A stretch of 64,000 nt of DNA, from the NCBI GenBank assembly GCA_023415235.1, contig JAEZLP010000017.1, forward strand, positions 18,127 to 82,126, in the 5' to 3' direction. The position numbers and the translations under genes are program-made. Positions 41,012-49,318 of this stretch are shown here, in pieces. The notes under the pieces were generated by a model. The model saw nothing but the letters and a program-made list of their open reading frames with translations, was not told the origin of the DNA and made no database searches. Numbering within the stretch: position 1 is the stretch's first letter; each line of letters begins with the position of its first letter. The stretch is from Bacillota bacterium (GTDB lineage Bacteria > Bacillota > Clostridia > Peptostreptococcales > Anaerovoracaceae).

Positions 41012-42034
41012 TTGGGCTTTACAGATGAAGTTGGAATTGACCTTGGAACAGCGAATGTTTTGGTTTATATAAAAGGAAAAGGTGTCGTTCTGAACGAGCC
41101 TTCCGTTGTGGCAATCAACAGAGACACCAATGAAATTCTTGCCGTGGGCGAAGAAGCCAGACAGATGCTTGGAAGAACCCCGAGCAATATTATTGCAGTA
41201 AGACCCCTGAGGGATGGTGTTATTTCCGATTACGATGTAACGGAAAGAATGCTGAAATATTTTATTAGAAAGACCTGCGGAAACAGCAGATTCTTTAAAC
41301 CCAGAATTATGGTATGCGTACCCAGCGGAGTCACGGAAGTGGAAAAAAGAGCTGTCAGGGAAGCTGCCACACAGGCGGGCGGAAAAGCTGTTTTTCTGAT
41401 GGAGGAACCGGTTGCGGCCGCCATCGGAGCTGGAATTGACATCTCCAAACCTGACGGCGTCATGATCATTGACATCGGCGGAGGAACCACAGACGTTGCC
41501 GTGATCTCTCTGGGAGGCATTGTGACCAGCACTTCCGTAAAGGTTGCCGGAGACAAATTCGACGAAGCGATTATCAAGTACATGCGAAAAGAGCATAAGC
41601 TTTATATTGGAGAACGAACTGCCGAGGAAATGAAAATGACCATCGGTACGGCTTACCCGAGAGAAGAAGTTGTTGTAAAGGAATGCAGAGGAAGAGATCT
41701 TGTAACAGGGCTCCCGAAATCCATTGAGATTACATCCAAGGAGATGATGGAGGCGCTGGACGAGCCTCTCCAGATGATCTGCGAAGTTGCTCACGGCGTT
41801 CTGGAAAGAACTCCGCCTGAGTTGTCCGCAGACATCAGCAACAGCGGTATTTGTCTGACCGGAGGCGGCGCGCTGCTTCACGGTATCGACAAAAGAATCG
41901 AGGAACGCACAGGAATCAAAGTATGGATCGCAGAAGATCCAAAGTCCTGCGTAGCCGTAGGTACGGGCAAAGCCCTGAATTCAATTGATGCGATTGAAAA
42001 CAATCAATTGAATAAGAGAAAACAGTTCATCTAA
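41012..42034 (+). CDS. mreB: Rod shape-determining protein of the MreB/Mbl family
   Basis: The 340-residue bacterial actin has the nucleotide motifs VGIDLGTANVLVY near residue 7, MIIDIGGGTTDVAVISLGG near 151 and LTGGGALLHG near 285. It forms filaments that guide lateral peptidoglycan synthesis. The N-terminus IDLGTANVLVYIKGKGVVLN resembles Mbl more than MreB, so it may be an mbl orthologue; no mreC or mreD follows. The start is TTG 41012, seven bases after AGGAGGG. The in-frame ATG at 40880 overlaps the promoter and is rejected. Confidence 0.92.
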   Translation: MGFTDEVGIDLGTANVLVYIKGKGVVLNEPSVVAINRDTNEILAVGEEARQMLGRTPSNIIAVRPLRDGVISDYDVTERMLKYFIRKTCGNSRFFKPRIMVCVPSGVTEVEKRAVREAATQAGGKAVFLMEEPVAAAIGAGIDISKPDGVMIIDIGGGTTDVAVISLGGIVTSTSVKVAGDKFDEAIIKYMRKEHKLYIGERTAEEMKMTIGTAYPREEVVVKECRGRDLVTGLPKSIEITSKEMMEALDEPLQMICEVAHGVLERTPPELSADISNSGICLTGGGALLHGIDKRIEERTGIKVWIAEDPKSCVAVGTGKALNSIDAIENNQLNKRKQFI

Positions 42035-42039
42035 AAGTT

Positions 42040-42065
42040 AAAGCTCTCGCAAGAGAGCTTTTTTT
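42040..42065 (+). terminator. Terminator after the mreB/mbl gene
   Basis: AAGCTCTC, loop GCAA and GAGAGCTT, followed by a T-run. Confidence 0.9.
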
Positions 42066-42137
42066 ATCCCAATAGGACGGCGGGACAATGACTTTCTTAC
42101 GAAAACGCCACCGGAACGCCGTATAGAGGAGGACAAA

Positions 42138-43277
42138 ATGTCAAAGCTCGAACTGATTGCAACGGCCACCTTCGGCCTGGAGGCAGTCGTAAAACGTGAG
42201 ATTGAGGCCCTTGGGTTCAAGGTGCTGAAATCGGAAGATGCAAAGATAACCTATCTGGGAGATGAGAGAGCGGTTGTGAAATCAAACCTTTGGCTGCGCT
42301 GCGCTGACAGGGTCCTGATCAAGCTGGGCGAATTCACTGCTCTTACCTTTGAGGAGCTTTTTCAGCAAACCAAGGCTCTGCCCTGGGAGGAATGGATCCC
42401 GGAAGAAGGAAAGTTCACCGTTACTGGAACCTCGGTCAAATCAAAGCTCCATAGTGTTCCCGACTGCCAGGCCATCGTTAAGAAGGCCATCGTGGAAAAG
42501 CTGAGAGAAACTTACCACTGTGAATGGTTCAAGGAAACCGGCCCCGAATTCATTATCAAGGTCACCTTGCTGAAAGACAGAGTAACCATCACCCTGGATA
42601 CCAGCGGAGCAGGACTTCACAAACGGGGCTACAGGGTAAAGGATGTGGCGGCGCCCATCAAGGAAACTCTGGCGGCAGCCATGGTGCAACTGTCTTATTG
42701 GAAGGAAGGGAGGCTGCTGCTAGATCCCTTCTGCGGATCCGGCACCATCCCCATCGAAGCAGCATTAATCGGGAAGAATATCGCTCCCGGGCTGAACCGA
42801 AAATTTGCCTCGGAACAATGGCCCGCCATACCCGCCAATCTTTGGAAGGAGGAACGGAAGGCTGCATTTGAAGCAATTCGGGACAGTGCGGACATTAGGA
42901 TACAGGCCTCGGATATCCTGCCTGCCGCAATAAAAGCCGCGAGAGAAAATGCCATGGAAGCAGGGGTGGACGACTGCATCGATTTCCATGTAAAGCCGCT
43001 GAAGGACGTGAGGTTTGAGGGAGACTACGGCATCGTAATCTGCAATCCGCCCTATGGGGAAAGAATCGGAGAAAGGGATGAGATACGCAGAATTTACAGA
43101 GATCTGAATAAGCTCTTCGAAGGTCATCCCACCTGGTCTCTCTATCTGATCACCACGGATAAGGAATTTGAAACTCTTGCCATGGGCAGACCCGCAGATC
43201 GCCGAAGAAAGCTCTACAACGGCAGGCTGGAGGTTACCTATTATCAGTACTACGGCGCGAAACCGCCCAAAGCGTGA
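42138..43277 (+). CDS. THUMP-domain class I RNA methyltransferase (RlmL/YpsC type)
   Basis: The 379-residue protein has an N-terminal ferredoxin-like plus THUMP RNA-binding region (residues 1-165) and a Rossmann methyltransferase with LLDPFCGSGTIPIEAALIG near residue 195 and the N2-guanine-type catalytic motif NPPYGERIG near 303. It matches the Gram-positive YpsC family, related to the N-terminal half of RlmL, which makes m2G2445 in 23S rRNA. The start follows AGAGGAGGACAAA. Confidence 0.9.
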   Translation: MSKLELIATATFGLEAVVKREIEALGFKVLKSEDAKITYLGDERAVVKSNLWLRCADRVLIKLGEFTALTFEELFQQTKALPWEEWIPEEGKFTVTGTSVKSKLHSVPDCQAIVKKAIVEKLRETYHCEWFKETGPEFIIKVTLLKDRVTITLDTSGAGLHKRGYRVKDVAAPIKETLAAAMVQLSYWKEGRLLLDPFCGSGTIPIEAALIGKNIAPGLNRKFASEQWPAIPANLWKEERKAAFEAIRDSADIRIQASDILPAAIKAARENAMEAGVDDCIDFHVKPLKDVRFEGDYGIVICNPPYGERIGERDEIRRIYRDLNKLFEGHPTWSLYLITTDKEFETLAMGRPADRRRKLYNGRLEVTYYQYYGAKPPKA

Positions 43278-43327
43278 TTTTCATACCCATTAATTTCAAC
43301 AAAAACTCAATCATATTTGCCCTCTTA

Positions 43328-43356
43328 TTGACACGCAGTAATGAAAAACCTATAAT
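43328..43356 (+). promoter_or_regulatory. Full-consensus sigma-A promoter of the DUF1836-argF pair
   Basis: TTGACA (43328-43333), a 17-base spacer and TATAAT (43351-43356). Both hexamers are perfect matches. No ARG box is visible next to it. Confidence 0.85.
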
Positions 43357-43396
43357 GTAGTTATAAATACTGTTTGCGGATTAAGCGGAGGTGGAT

Positions 43397-44002
43397 ATGA
43401 TGAGATATGAGGAATTTGTCAGGAACATGGTGGAAGAATTTATTGCCAAAGGGAAAATCAGCGTGAATGATTTTCCGGATATGGAAATATACATGGATCA
43501 GGCGGAAACGTTTCTGAACAAGGAGCTTGGCATCTATAAAAAGAGCGAAAAGGACAAGGTGATCACGAAAACTATGATTGGCAACTATGTGAAGCACAAC
43601 ATGCTCCCAAGACCGGTCAACAAGAAATATTCCAAGGATCATCTGATTCTTCTCACATTGATCTTCTATCTGAAGGGAACGTTCCAGATGGAGGAGATTG
43701 AAAAGATAGTCAAGCCTTTGATTGACAACTACAATTCAGAGTTTGATGAAAAAATCGATCTGGCAGCCCTTTATGGGAGCATACTTGAGGTTCAGGCAGC
43801 CGAAGAGGAGACGCTGACCCGGAGCATTAACCAGATCATGGAGGACTGCAAGTATCAGCTGAGGGAAACCCAGCTTTCTGACGATGACATGCTCGAGCTG
43901 TTCATGCTTATCGTCAACCTTTCCATGAAGGCGGACGCGCAGAAATTCTTTGCTCATAAACTCCTGCAGGAGTACATTTTAAAACCAAAACAGAAAAAAT
44001 AG
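43397..44002 (+). CDS. DUF1836 protein, probable DNA-binding
   Basis: The 201-residue protein matches the DUF1836 family: a MerR-like segment KTMIGNYVKHNMLPRPVNKKYSKDHLILL (quoted in part near residues 55-85) followed by LIFYLKGTFQMEEIEKI. These proteins are thought to be regulators because of the HTH-like segment, but none is well characterised. The start is ATG 43397 or 43400, both after GGAGGTGG; GTG 43391 lies inside that site. It lies 16 bases before argF, driven by the same strong promoter. Confidence 0.78.
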   Translation: MMRYEEFVRNMVEEFIAKGKISVNDFPDMEIYMDQAETFLNKELGIYKKSEKDKVITKTMIGNYVKHNMLPRPVNKKYSKDHLILLTLIFYLKGTFQMEEIEKIVKPLIDNYNSEFDEKIDLAALYGSILEVQAAEEETLTRSINQIMEDCKYQLRETQLSDDDMLELFMLIVNLSMKADAQKFFAHKLLQEYILKPKQKK

Positions 44003-44018
44003 AAAGAAGGTTGAAACG

Positions 44019-45011
44019 ATGGCAGCGAATTTGAAGGGAAGAAGCTTTTTAACATTATTGGATTTCACCCCCCAGGAAATCCGGTATCTGCTTGATTTGG
44101 CCCACGATTTGAAGGCAAAGAAACGGGCGGGTATCGGAGGGGACTTGCTGAGAGGAAAGAACATCGTACTGCTGTTTGAAAAGACTTCTACGAGAACAAG
44201 ATGCTCCTTCGAAGTTGCCTGCCATGACGAGGGCGGCCATGTTACATACCTTGAATCTTCCGGCTCCCAGGTTGGGAAGAAGGAGTCCATCGAGGACAGC
44301 GCAAAGGTTCTTGGAAAATTCTTTGACGGGATTGAATACAGAGGATATGATCAGAAGACCGTGGAGGATCTCGCAAGGTATTCCGGTATTCCCGTATGGA
44401 ACGGGCTGACCGATATCGATCATCCGACTCAGATTCTGGCAGATATGCTCACCATGGAGGAGCATATTGACAAGCCCCTCAATAAAACGAAGGTCATTTT
44501 CTGCGGCGATATCCGAAACAACATGGCCTACGCCTGGATGTACGGCTGCGCCAAGATGGGGATGCATTTCGTAGCATTCGGACCGGATGAACTGAAGGTC
44601 GATCAGGAAGTTCTCGATGTTTCGAGAAAGATCGCCGCCGAAACCGGAGGCCTCATCGAGGTGAGCAGCGATCCCGCGTGCCTCAAGGGCGCAGATGTGA
44701 TCTATACCGATGTATGGGCATCCATGGGGGAGGAGGATCAGATCCCCGACAAGGTGAAAATGCTCACTCCCTTCAAGGTCACTATGGAAATGCTGAAAGC
44801 CACGGAGAATCCGGATGTGCTTTTCCTGCACTGCCTGCCTGCGTTCCATGATTTCGAAACCAAGATGGCGAAGGAATGGAAGGAAAAGGGCTACGATATC
44901 AGGGAAGTTACCGATGAGGTTTTTCGCAGCAAGCATTCCGTTGTCTTTGACGAGGCGGAAAACCGGATGCATACCATCAAAGCCATTATGGTTGCAACGA
45001 TTGGGAAATAG
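44019..45011 (+). CDS. argF: Ornithine carbamoyltransferase, copy 1
   Basis: The 330-residue enzyme has the carbamoyl phosphate site FEKTSTRTRC near residue 55, DHPTQILAD near 136, and the ornithine-binding HCLPAFHD near 272. It forms citrulline from ornithine and carbamoyl phosphate, or the reverse. About four in five residues are identical to the enzyme at 52557. Its place with a DUF1836 gene, close to argCBD-carAB but outside the arc cluster, suggests the biosynthetic copy. This split of roles is inferred. Confidence 0.93.
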   Translation: MAANLKGRSFLTLLDFTPQEIRYLLDLAHDLKAKKRAGIGGDLLRGKNIVLLFEKTSTRTRCSFEVACHDEGGHVTYLESSGSQVGKKESIEDSAKVLGKFFDGIEYRGYDQKTVEDLARYSGIPVWNGLTDIDHPTQILADMLTMEEHIDKPLNKTKVIFCGDIRNNMAYAWMYGCAKMGMHFVAFGPDELKVDQEVLDVSRKIAAETGGLIEVSSDPACLKGADVIYTDVWASMGEEDQIPDKVKMLTPFKVTMEMLKATENPDVLFLHCLPAFHDFETKMAKEWKEKGYDIREVTDEVFRSKHSVVFDEAENRMHTIKAIMVATIGK

Positions 45012-45062
45012 GACCGACCTCAACCGGTCCCTGGATAGAACGACAGAGCAAATTGAAAATTG

Positions 45063-45092
45063 AAAAGCCATCCGGAGCATCGGATGGCTTTT
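45063..45092. terminator. Bidirectional terminator after argF
   Basis: AAAAGCCATCCG pairs with CGGATGGCTTTTTT around a short loop, and the hairpin faces the minus-strand gene that ends at 45101. A second small hairpin (GGACCG/CGGTCC) lies at 45011-45031. Confidence 0.9.
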
Positions 45093-45100
45093 TTGTCCCG

Positions 45101-45709
45101 TCAGTCAGGAAAGACGTTGGAATCAGGATATTCTTGAAAGAGACCGGGGTCCAGAAAATGCATGACTCCTTGAGCCATATAATCTCCCAAAACAAGAGCA
45201 AGACGGAGCAGCCGTTCTCTAATGTCGATCTCCCGATCATACTCACCGGAAAACATGGCTACGACTTCGGAAATGCCCATATCTGTGAGCTGATGGAAAA
45301 GATTCTGCCATTGGGCCTTGCTCCAGTAAGGATTGATACTTGCCAGAAAATCAGCCATGGTATCCGCATTCCGGTACAGCTGGACAACGGTACGATTCAC
45401 CAGCTCCTGATCATTATTATTCATCGCGTCCACTAGAATCTGCGCATTGTCCAGATACATGGACAGCAGGCTTTGAAACCTCTCGGCGCTTTCGACGCCC
45501 AAAAATTGTTGGAGTCTTTGCGCCATATCGGCCGGTATCTGTTCGATTCGCCTGTGGATGGTTTCTATATTGCTGAACCCGGTGATGGTACTCACCATAT
45601 GGGACCGCAGCCAGATGACAACATCTGTCCAGAGCTTCCTGAAATCGTTGATCAGATTCATTTGACCGTAAGTGATGTATTGCGCCTGATTCTGATTAAT
45701 CTTGACCAT
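45101..45709 (-). CDS. Conserved helical protein of unknown function
   Basis: The 202-residue protein starts MVKINQNQAQYITYGQMNLI and is predicted almost fully alpha-helical, with many Gln, Asn and aromatic residues and the segment INPYWSKAQWQNLFHQLTDM near residue 125. It has no signal peptide or obvious catalytic motif. I have the impression that similar proteins of this length are common in clostridia without known function. It converges on argF, and the two share a terminator. It is not visibly part of the arginine pathway. Confidence 0.75.
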   Translation of the reverse strand: MVKINQNQAQYITYGQMNLINDFRKLWTDVVIWLRSHMVSTITGFSNIETIHRRIEQIPADMAQRLQQFLGVESAERFQSLLSMYLDNAQILVDAMNNNDQELVNRTVVQLYRNADTMADFLASINPYWSKAQWQNLFHQLTDMGISEVVAMFSGEYDREIDIRERLLRLALVLGDYMAQGVMHFLDPGLFQEYPDSNVFPD

Positions 45710-45844
45710 ATCTATTCTCCTGTATCGTACCCATTTTACGGAATATGTTCCCCGTACCCACTGTACTGAATATATTATATGAATCCATTACAGCGATCGT
45801 TACAGGCTGCAAAAGATCATGATCCGCTTAGCGCTAGTTCTCTG

Positions 45845-46999
45845 CTAATCCCACAAGGACCGATAGATATTCAAGAGGTCTTCTTTCGTGGGCGGTATTC
45901 TTGAGTTCCCGGGACTTCCGCTTGCCAGGGCGTCCGTAGCCATTTTATCCATTGCGGAAAAAAATTCTTCCCTGGAAATGCCATATTCCGCAGGAGTCTG
46001 GATGTTCAACTTCCTGCAGAGATCCTTGGTTGCTTCCACAAAAGCATCGGCAGCGTCCGCATCGCTCATACCGGTTTGATATACGCCTATTTCTCTGGCA
46101 AGGCTGCTCAACCGGTCGATCACGTAAGGCTTGACAAACTCCAGGCATTTGCAGAGAAGCATGGCATTGGACAGACCGTGCGGAACATGAAACAGAGCTC
46201 CGATGGGACGGCTCATACCATGAACCAGAGTGACGGAGGAATTGGTGAAGCTAATGCCGGCTTCGAGGGAAGCGACAGCCATCTGGTTTCTTGCATGGAT
46301 ATTCTGACCGTTGAGATATACCTCGTAAAGATTGGCAAAGATCCGCTTGATGGCCGAAACCGCGTAGGTATCCGACATCATAAAGGCTCTTTTTGAGATA
46401 TATGCCTCAATGGCATGGGTAAGGGCGTCAATACCGGTTGCCGCAGTGACCGCGGGGGGAGCAGTCAAGGTGAATTCCGGGTCCACGATGGCAACATCAG
46501 TGATCAGCTTCGGATCATTGAGGAGCATTTTCACGTTTGTCTTTGTATTGGTAATCACCGAGGCCTTGCTGGCTTCTGTTCCGGTTCCGGCCGTGGTAGG
46601 AATCGAAACATTGGGTGGCATTGGATGAATCAGTGGCTTGCCTATATAATCGCAGATGTCCCCGCCATTTCCGATTACAGCGCCGATGGCCTTCATGGCA
46701 TCGATGGGGCTGCCCCCGCCGAGCCCGATGAGGAAGTCGCAGCCGGTGCTTCTGTAGATTTCAAGGCCGGCTTCCACCATTTGAGTGGTGGGCTCACAGT
46801 TGACATCGGAGTAGATTTCATACCCAATTTGAAGTTCATTCAATAGGTCTGTGAGCTTCCTTACATTATTCAGTTTGATCATGGAAGCGTCGGTAACGAT
46901 CAACGCTTTCGTTCCAAGCTTTCTCATCTGTTCCTTGCTTAATCCGAGGGCGCCTTCTCCCATACAGATATAATTTGGTGTTAAAAATACATTAGCCAT
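45845..46999 (-). CDS. Iron-containing alcohol dehydrogenase
   Basis: The 384-residue group III dehydrogenase has the NAD motif LIGLGGGSPIDAMKAIG near residue 92, IPTTAGTGTEAS near 135, and the iron ligands in GIDALTHAIEAYIS, LVHGMSRPIGALFHVPHG. It would interconvert an alcohol (or hydroxy acid) and an aldehyde; the 4-hydroxybutyrate dehydrogenase and butanol dehydrogenase branches are both possible. It is the last gene of the acyl-CoA dehydrogenase/Etf operon. ATG 46999 follows AAAGGAG. A TTG nine bases upstream is less likely. Confidence 0.9.
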   Translation of the reverse strand: MANVFLTPNYICMGEGALGLSKEQMRKLGTKALIVTDASMIKLNNVRKLTDLLNELQIGYEIYSDVNCEPTTQMVEAGLEIYRSTGCDFLIGLGGGSPIDAMKAIGAVIGNGGDICDYIGKPLIHPMPPNVSIPTTAGTGTEASKASVITNTKTNVKMLLNDPKLITDVAIVDPEFTLTAPPAVTAATGIDALTHAIEAYISKRAFMMSDTYAVSAIKRIFANLYEVYLNGQNIHARNQMAVASLEAGISFTNSSVTLVHGMSRPIGALFHVPHGLSNAMLLCKCLEFVKPYVIDRLSSLAREIGVYQTGMSDADAADAFVEATKDLCRKLNIQTPAEYGISREEFFSAMDKMATDALASGSPGNSRIPPTKEDLLNIYRSLWD

Positions 47000-47013
47000 A
47001 AAAATCAACTCCT

Positions 47014-47463
47014 TTATTTTGTGGCCATAACCTTTCCTTCGCCGGATACGACAACTTCTCCTCTTTGATTGGTGATTGTCATATCCAGATATCCGATCCT
47101 CTTTTCTTCAATGATTTTCGTAACCACACCGGTTGCCGTAATGGTATCGCCGATCTTCACCGGAAGGTGAAATTTCAACTCCTGGCTTAAATAAATCGCA
47201 TCAGCCCCCGGAATGCACATCCCCACGATGGTGGAGAGGAAGGAGGCAGTCAGCATGCCGTGGGCAATTCTTTCCCCGAACCGTGTGGTTTTTGCGTATT
47301 CGGCATTGACATGAACCGGATTCAGGTCGCCGATAATTCCTGCGAAGGTATTGATATCCGATTCGGAGATGGTCTTGCTTACACTGGCCCTTTGACCCAC
47401 ATACATTTCCTGAATGCTGTAGCCGCTCATATTCAGGCTGTTGTCATCTATCATCATGCTCAT
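47014..47463 (-). CDS. MaoC-type (R)-specific enoyl-CoA hydratase
   Basis: The 149-residue hot-dog protein has the hydratase 2 motif FAGIIGDLNPVHVNAEYA near residue 42 and GERIAHGMLTASF near 66; Asp and His of the GDxNPxH motif are the catalytic pair. It hydrates trans-2-enoyl-CoA to (R)-3-hydroxyacyl-CoA or the reverse. The ATG overlaps the etfA stop by four bases. It takes the place that a crotonase (crt) has in most butyrate operons. Confidence 0.88.
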   Translation of the reverse strand: MSMMIDDNSLNMSGYSIQEMYVGQRASVSKTISESDINTFAGIIGDLNPVHVNAEYAKTTRFGERIAHGMLTASFLSTIVGMCIPGADAIYLSQELKFHLPVKIGDTITATGVVTKIIEEKRIGYLDMTITNQRGEVVVSGEGKVMATK

Positions 47464-48503
47464 AACTCAATTTCCTTTCCTTTTGATTCAACCGCTTCGA
47501 TCATGGCTGGAATAACTTCGTTGAGATCCCCTACGATTCCGTAATCGCAGACCTTGAAAATTGGGGCATTGGGGTCCTTGTTGATGGCGACGATATATTT
47601 GGACTCGCTCATGCCGGCCAAGTGCTGGATCGCTCCCGATATTCCGCAGGCAATATAGAGATCCGGTCTTACCGTCGTTCCCGTCTGACCGACCTGATGG
47701 AGATGTTCAATCCACCCTGCATCTACACAGGCTCTTGAGGAACCTACCTCTCCGTTTAATTTTTCCGCCAAAGAACGGATCAGCGAGAAACCCTCCGGTG
47801 ACTTCAGTCCTCTGCCTCCCGAAACGATAATCTTCGCGTCGACCAGATTGACTTTCTTTTTATCGCTCTTTATTTTATCAATCAGGACGGTTCGGATATC
47901 CTCTGCTTTCAGAGTTGGGGAAAACTCAACGATTTCACCGCGGATTTTCTCTGAATAAGCTGCTTTTTCCATTACCCCCGGACGTACGGTGGACATCTGG
48001 GGCCGATTTTTCGGACAAACAATGGTTGCCATGAGGTTTCCTCCAAAGGCGGGTCTCGTCTGCAGGAGCTTTTTGTCGGTTTCGTCCACCTCAAGTTTGG
48101 TACAGTCCGCAGTCAAACCGGTGCCGACTTTTCCTGCAATTCTGGGAGCGATGTCCCTGCCGATCGAGGTGGCTCCGATCAAGACAACCTCCGGCTTTTT
48201 TGCATGAATCAGCTCGGATATGGATAAGGCGTAGCCTTCCGTAGAAAAATTCTTTAACAGCGGATGCTTAATGTAGAAAATTGTGTCAACAGGATAATGC
48301 CTCAGCTTGTTGATTTCCGCATCCACATCAAAGCCCGGAACTACGACCGCCAGTTTCTTCCCCAAAGCGTCGGCAAGCTTTCGGCCTTCTCCCACAAGCT
48401 CGATGGTGACAGGATGAATTCTCCCTTCATTCTGTTCCGCGATCACCCAAACGTCATGATAATCAGAAAGGTTGATACCCTGGTTTACTTTTGCTCTTTT
48501 CAT
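47460..48503 (-). CDS. etfA: Electron transfer flavoprotein alpha subunit
   Basis: The 347-residue subunit has the C-terminal FAD-binding domain with VSGGRGLKSPEGF near residue 226, VGQTGTTVRPDLYIACGISG near 272 and AINKDPNAPIF near 309. With EtfB it carries electrons to or from the acyl-CoA dehydrogenase. Clostridial Bcd/Etf complexes bifurcate electrons from NADH to crotonyl-CoA and ferredoxin; whether this one bifurcates cannot be decided by reading alone. It follows etfB by 10 bases. Confidence 0.93.
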   Translation of the reverse strand: MKRAKVNQGINLSDYHDVWVIAEQNEGRIHPVTIELVGEGRKLADALGKKLAVVVPGFDVDAEINKLRHYPVDTIFYIKHPLLKNFSTEGYALSISELIHAKKPEVVLIGATSIGRDIAPRIAGKVGTGLTADCTKLEVDETDKKLLQTRPAFGGNLMATIVCPKNRPQMSTVRPGVMEKAAYSEKIRGEIVEFSPTLKAEDIRTVLIDKIKSDKKKVNLVDAKIIVSGGRGLKSPEGFSLIRSLAEKLNGEVGSSRACVDAGWIEHLHQVGQTGTTVRPDLYIACGISGAIQHLAGMSESKYIVAINKDPNAPIFKVCDYGIVGDLNEVIPAMIEAVESKGKEIEL

Positions 48504-48513
48504 CTCTGCCCTC

Positions 48514-49305
48514 CTATATTAGCTTCAAATCAGATAATTTCGCGATTAACGAGGATGCTTTTTCTTTTCCGGTACTGCCTTCCATCATCATGGAGTTTTT
48601 CTCTTTCACCGGAACGAAGGACCGGAACACATTGGTGGGGGAACCCTTCAAACCGATTTGGGTCGGGTCGATTTCAATGTTTTCCATGGACCATACCTTT
48701 ACGCTGTCGGTTTCAAAGGCTTGAAAAATTCCTCTGACGTGGGGCAGCCTCGGAGTATTTAGTTCCTTGATTGCGGTAAGCATCAAGGGCATTTTCGCCT
48801 GGATCACGTAGTCGCCGTATTCGGTATAACGGGTAATTTCAAGTGTCTTATCGTCAATGAGCTTGATTTCCTTGGCGTAGGTCACTTGGGGGATATCGAG
48901 AAACTCAGCCGTTTCAGGACCCACCTGGGCTGTGTCCCCGTCAATGGCCTGGCGGCCGCAGAACACGATGTCGTAATTTCCAATCGCTTCGATGGCTGCG
49001 GCCAGAATCGTGGAAGTTGCCCATGTATCAGAACCTGCGAAGGCCCTGTCGGATAAAAGAATTGCTTCATCCGCACCCATGGCAAGGGCTTCCCTTAAAG
49101 CATCCTTTGCCTGGGGAGGCCCCATGCAGAGGACGGTTACATGGCCGCCGTGCTGGTCTTTCAGAGTCAATGCTCCCTCAATGGCGTTTTTATCGTCCGG
49201 ATTGATAATACTCGGCACTCCGTCACGGATCAGGGTTCCGGTTTCCTGATTGATTCTTACTTCGTTTGTGTCCGGGACCTGTTTGATGCATACGATGATA
49301 TTCAT
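48514..49305 (-). CDS. etfB: Electron transfer flavoprotein beta subunit
   Basis: The 263-residue subunit begins MNIIVCIKQVPDTNEVRINQ and has IFCGRQAIDGDTAQVGPETA near residue 118 and the signature segment VQAKMPLMLTAIKELNTPRLP in its second half (quoted in part). It pairs with EtfA and binds AMP or a second FAD. It lies between the acyl-CoA dehydrogenase gene and etfA, the standard clostridial order bcd-etfB-etfA. Confidence 0.93.
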   Translation of the reverse strand: MNIIVCIKQVPDTNEVRINQETGTLIRDGVPSIINPDDKNAIEGALTLKDQHGGHVTVLCMGPPQAKDALREALAMGADEAILLSDRAFAGSDTWATSTILAAAIEAIGNYDIVFCGRQAIDGDTAQVGPETAEFLDIPQVTYAKEIKLIDDKTLEITRYTEYGDYVIQAKMPLMLTAIKELNTPRLPHVRGIFQAFETDSVKVWSMENIEIDPTQIGLKGSPTNVFRSFVPVKEKNSMMMEGSTGKEKASSLIAKLSDLKLI

Positions 49306-49318
49306 TTTTTTCAGCCTC

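Noticed and set aside
44055..45080. 341-codon open frame on the minus strand opposite argF
   Set aside because: It lies antisense to a conserved enzyme and has no recognisable protein features. Another long antisense frame, opposite the mreB/mbl gene (40982-41881), was rejected for the same reason.
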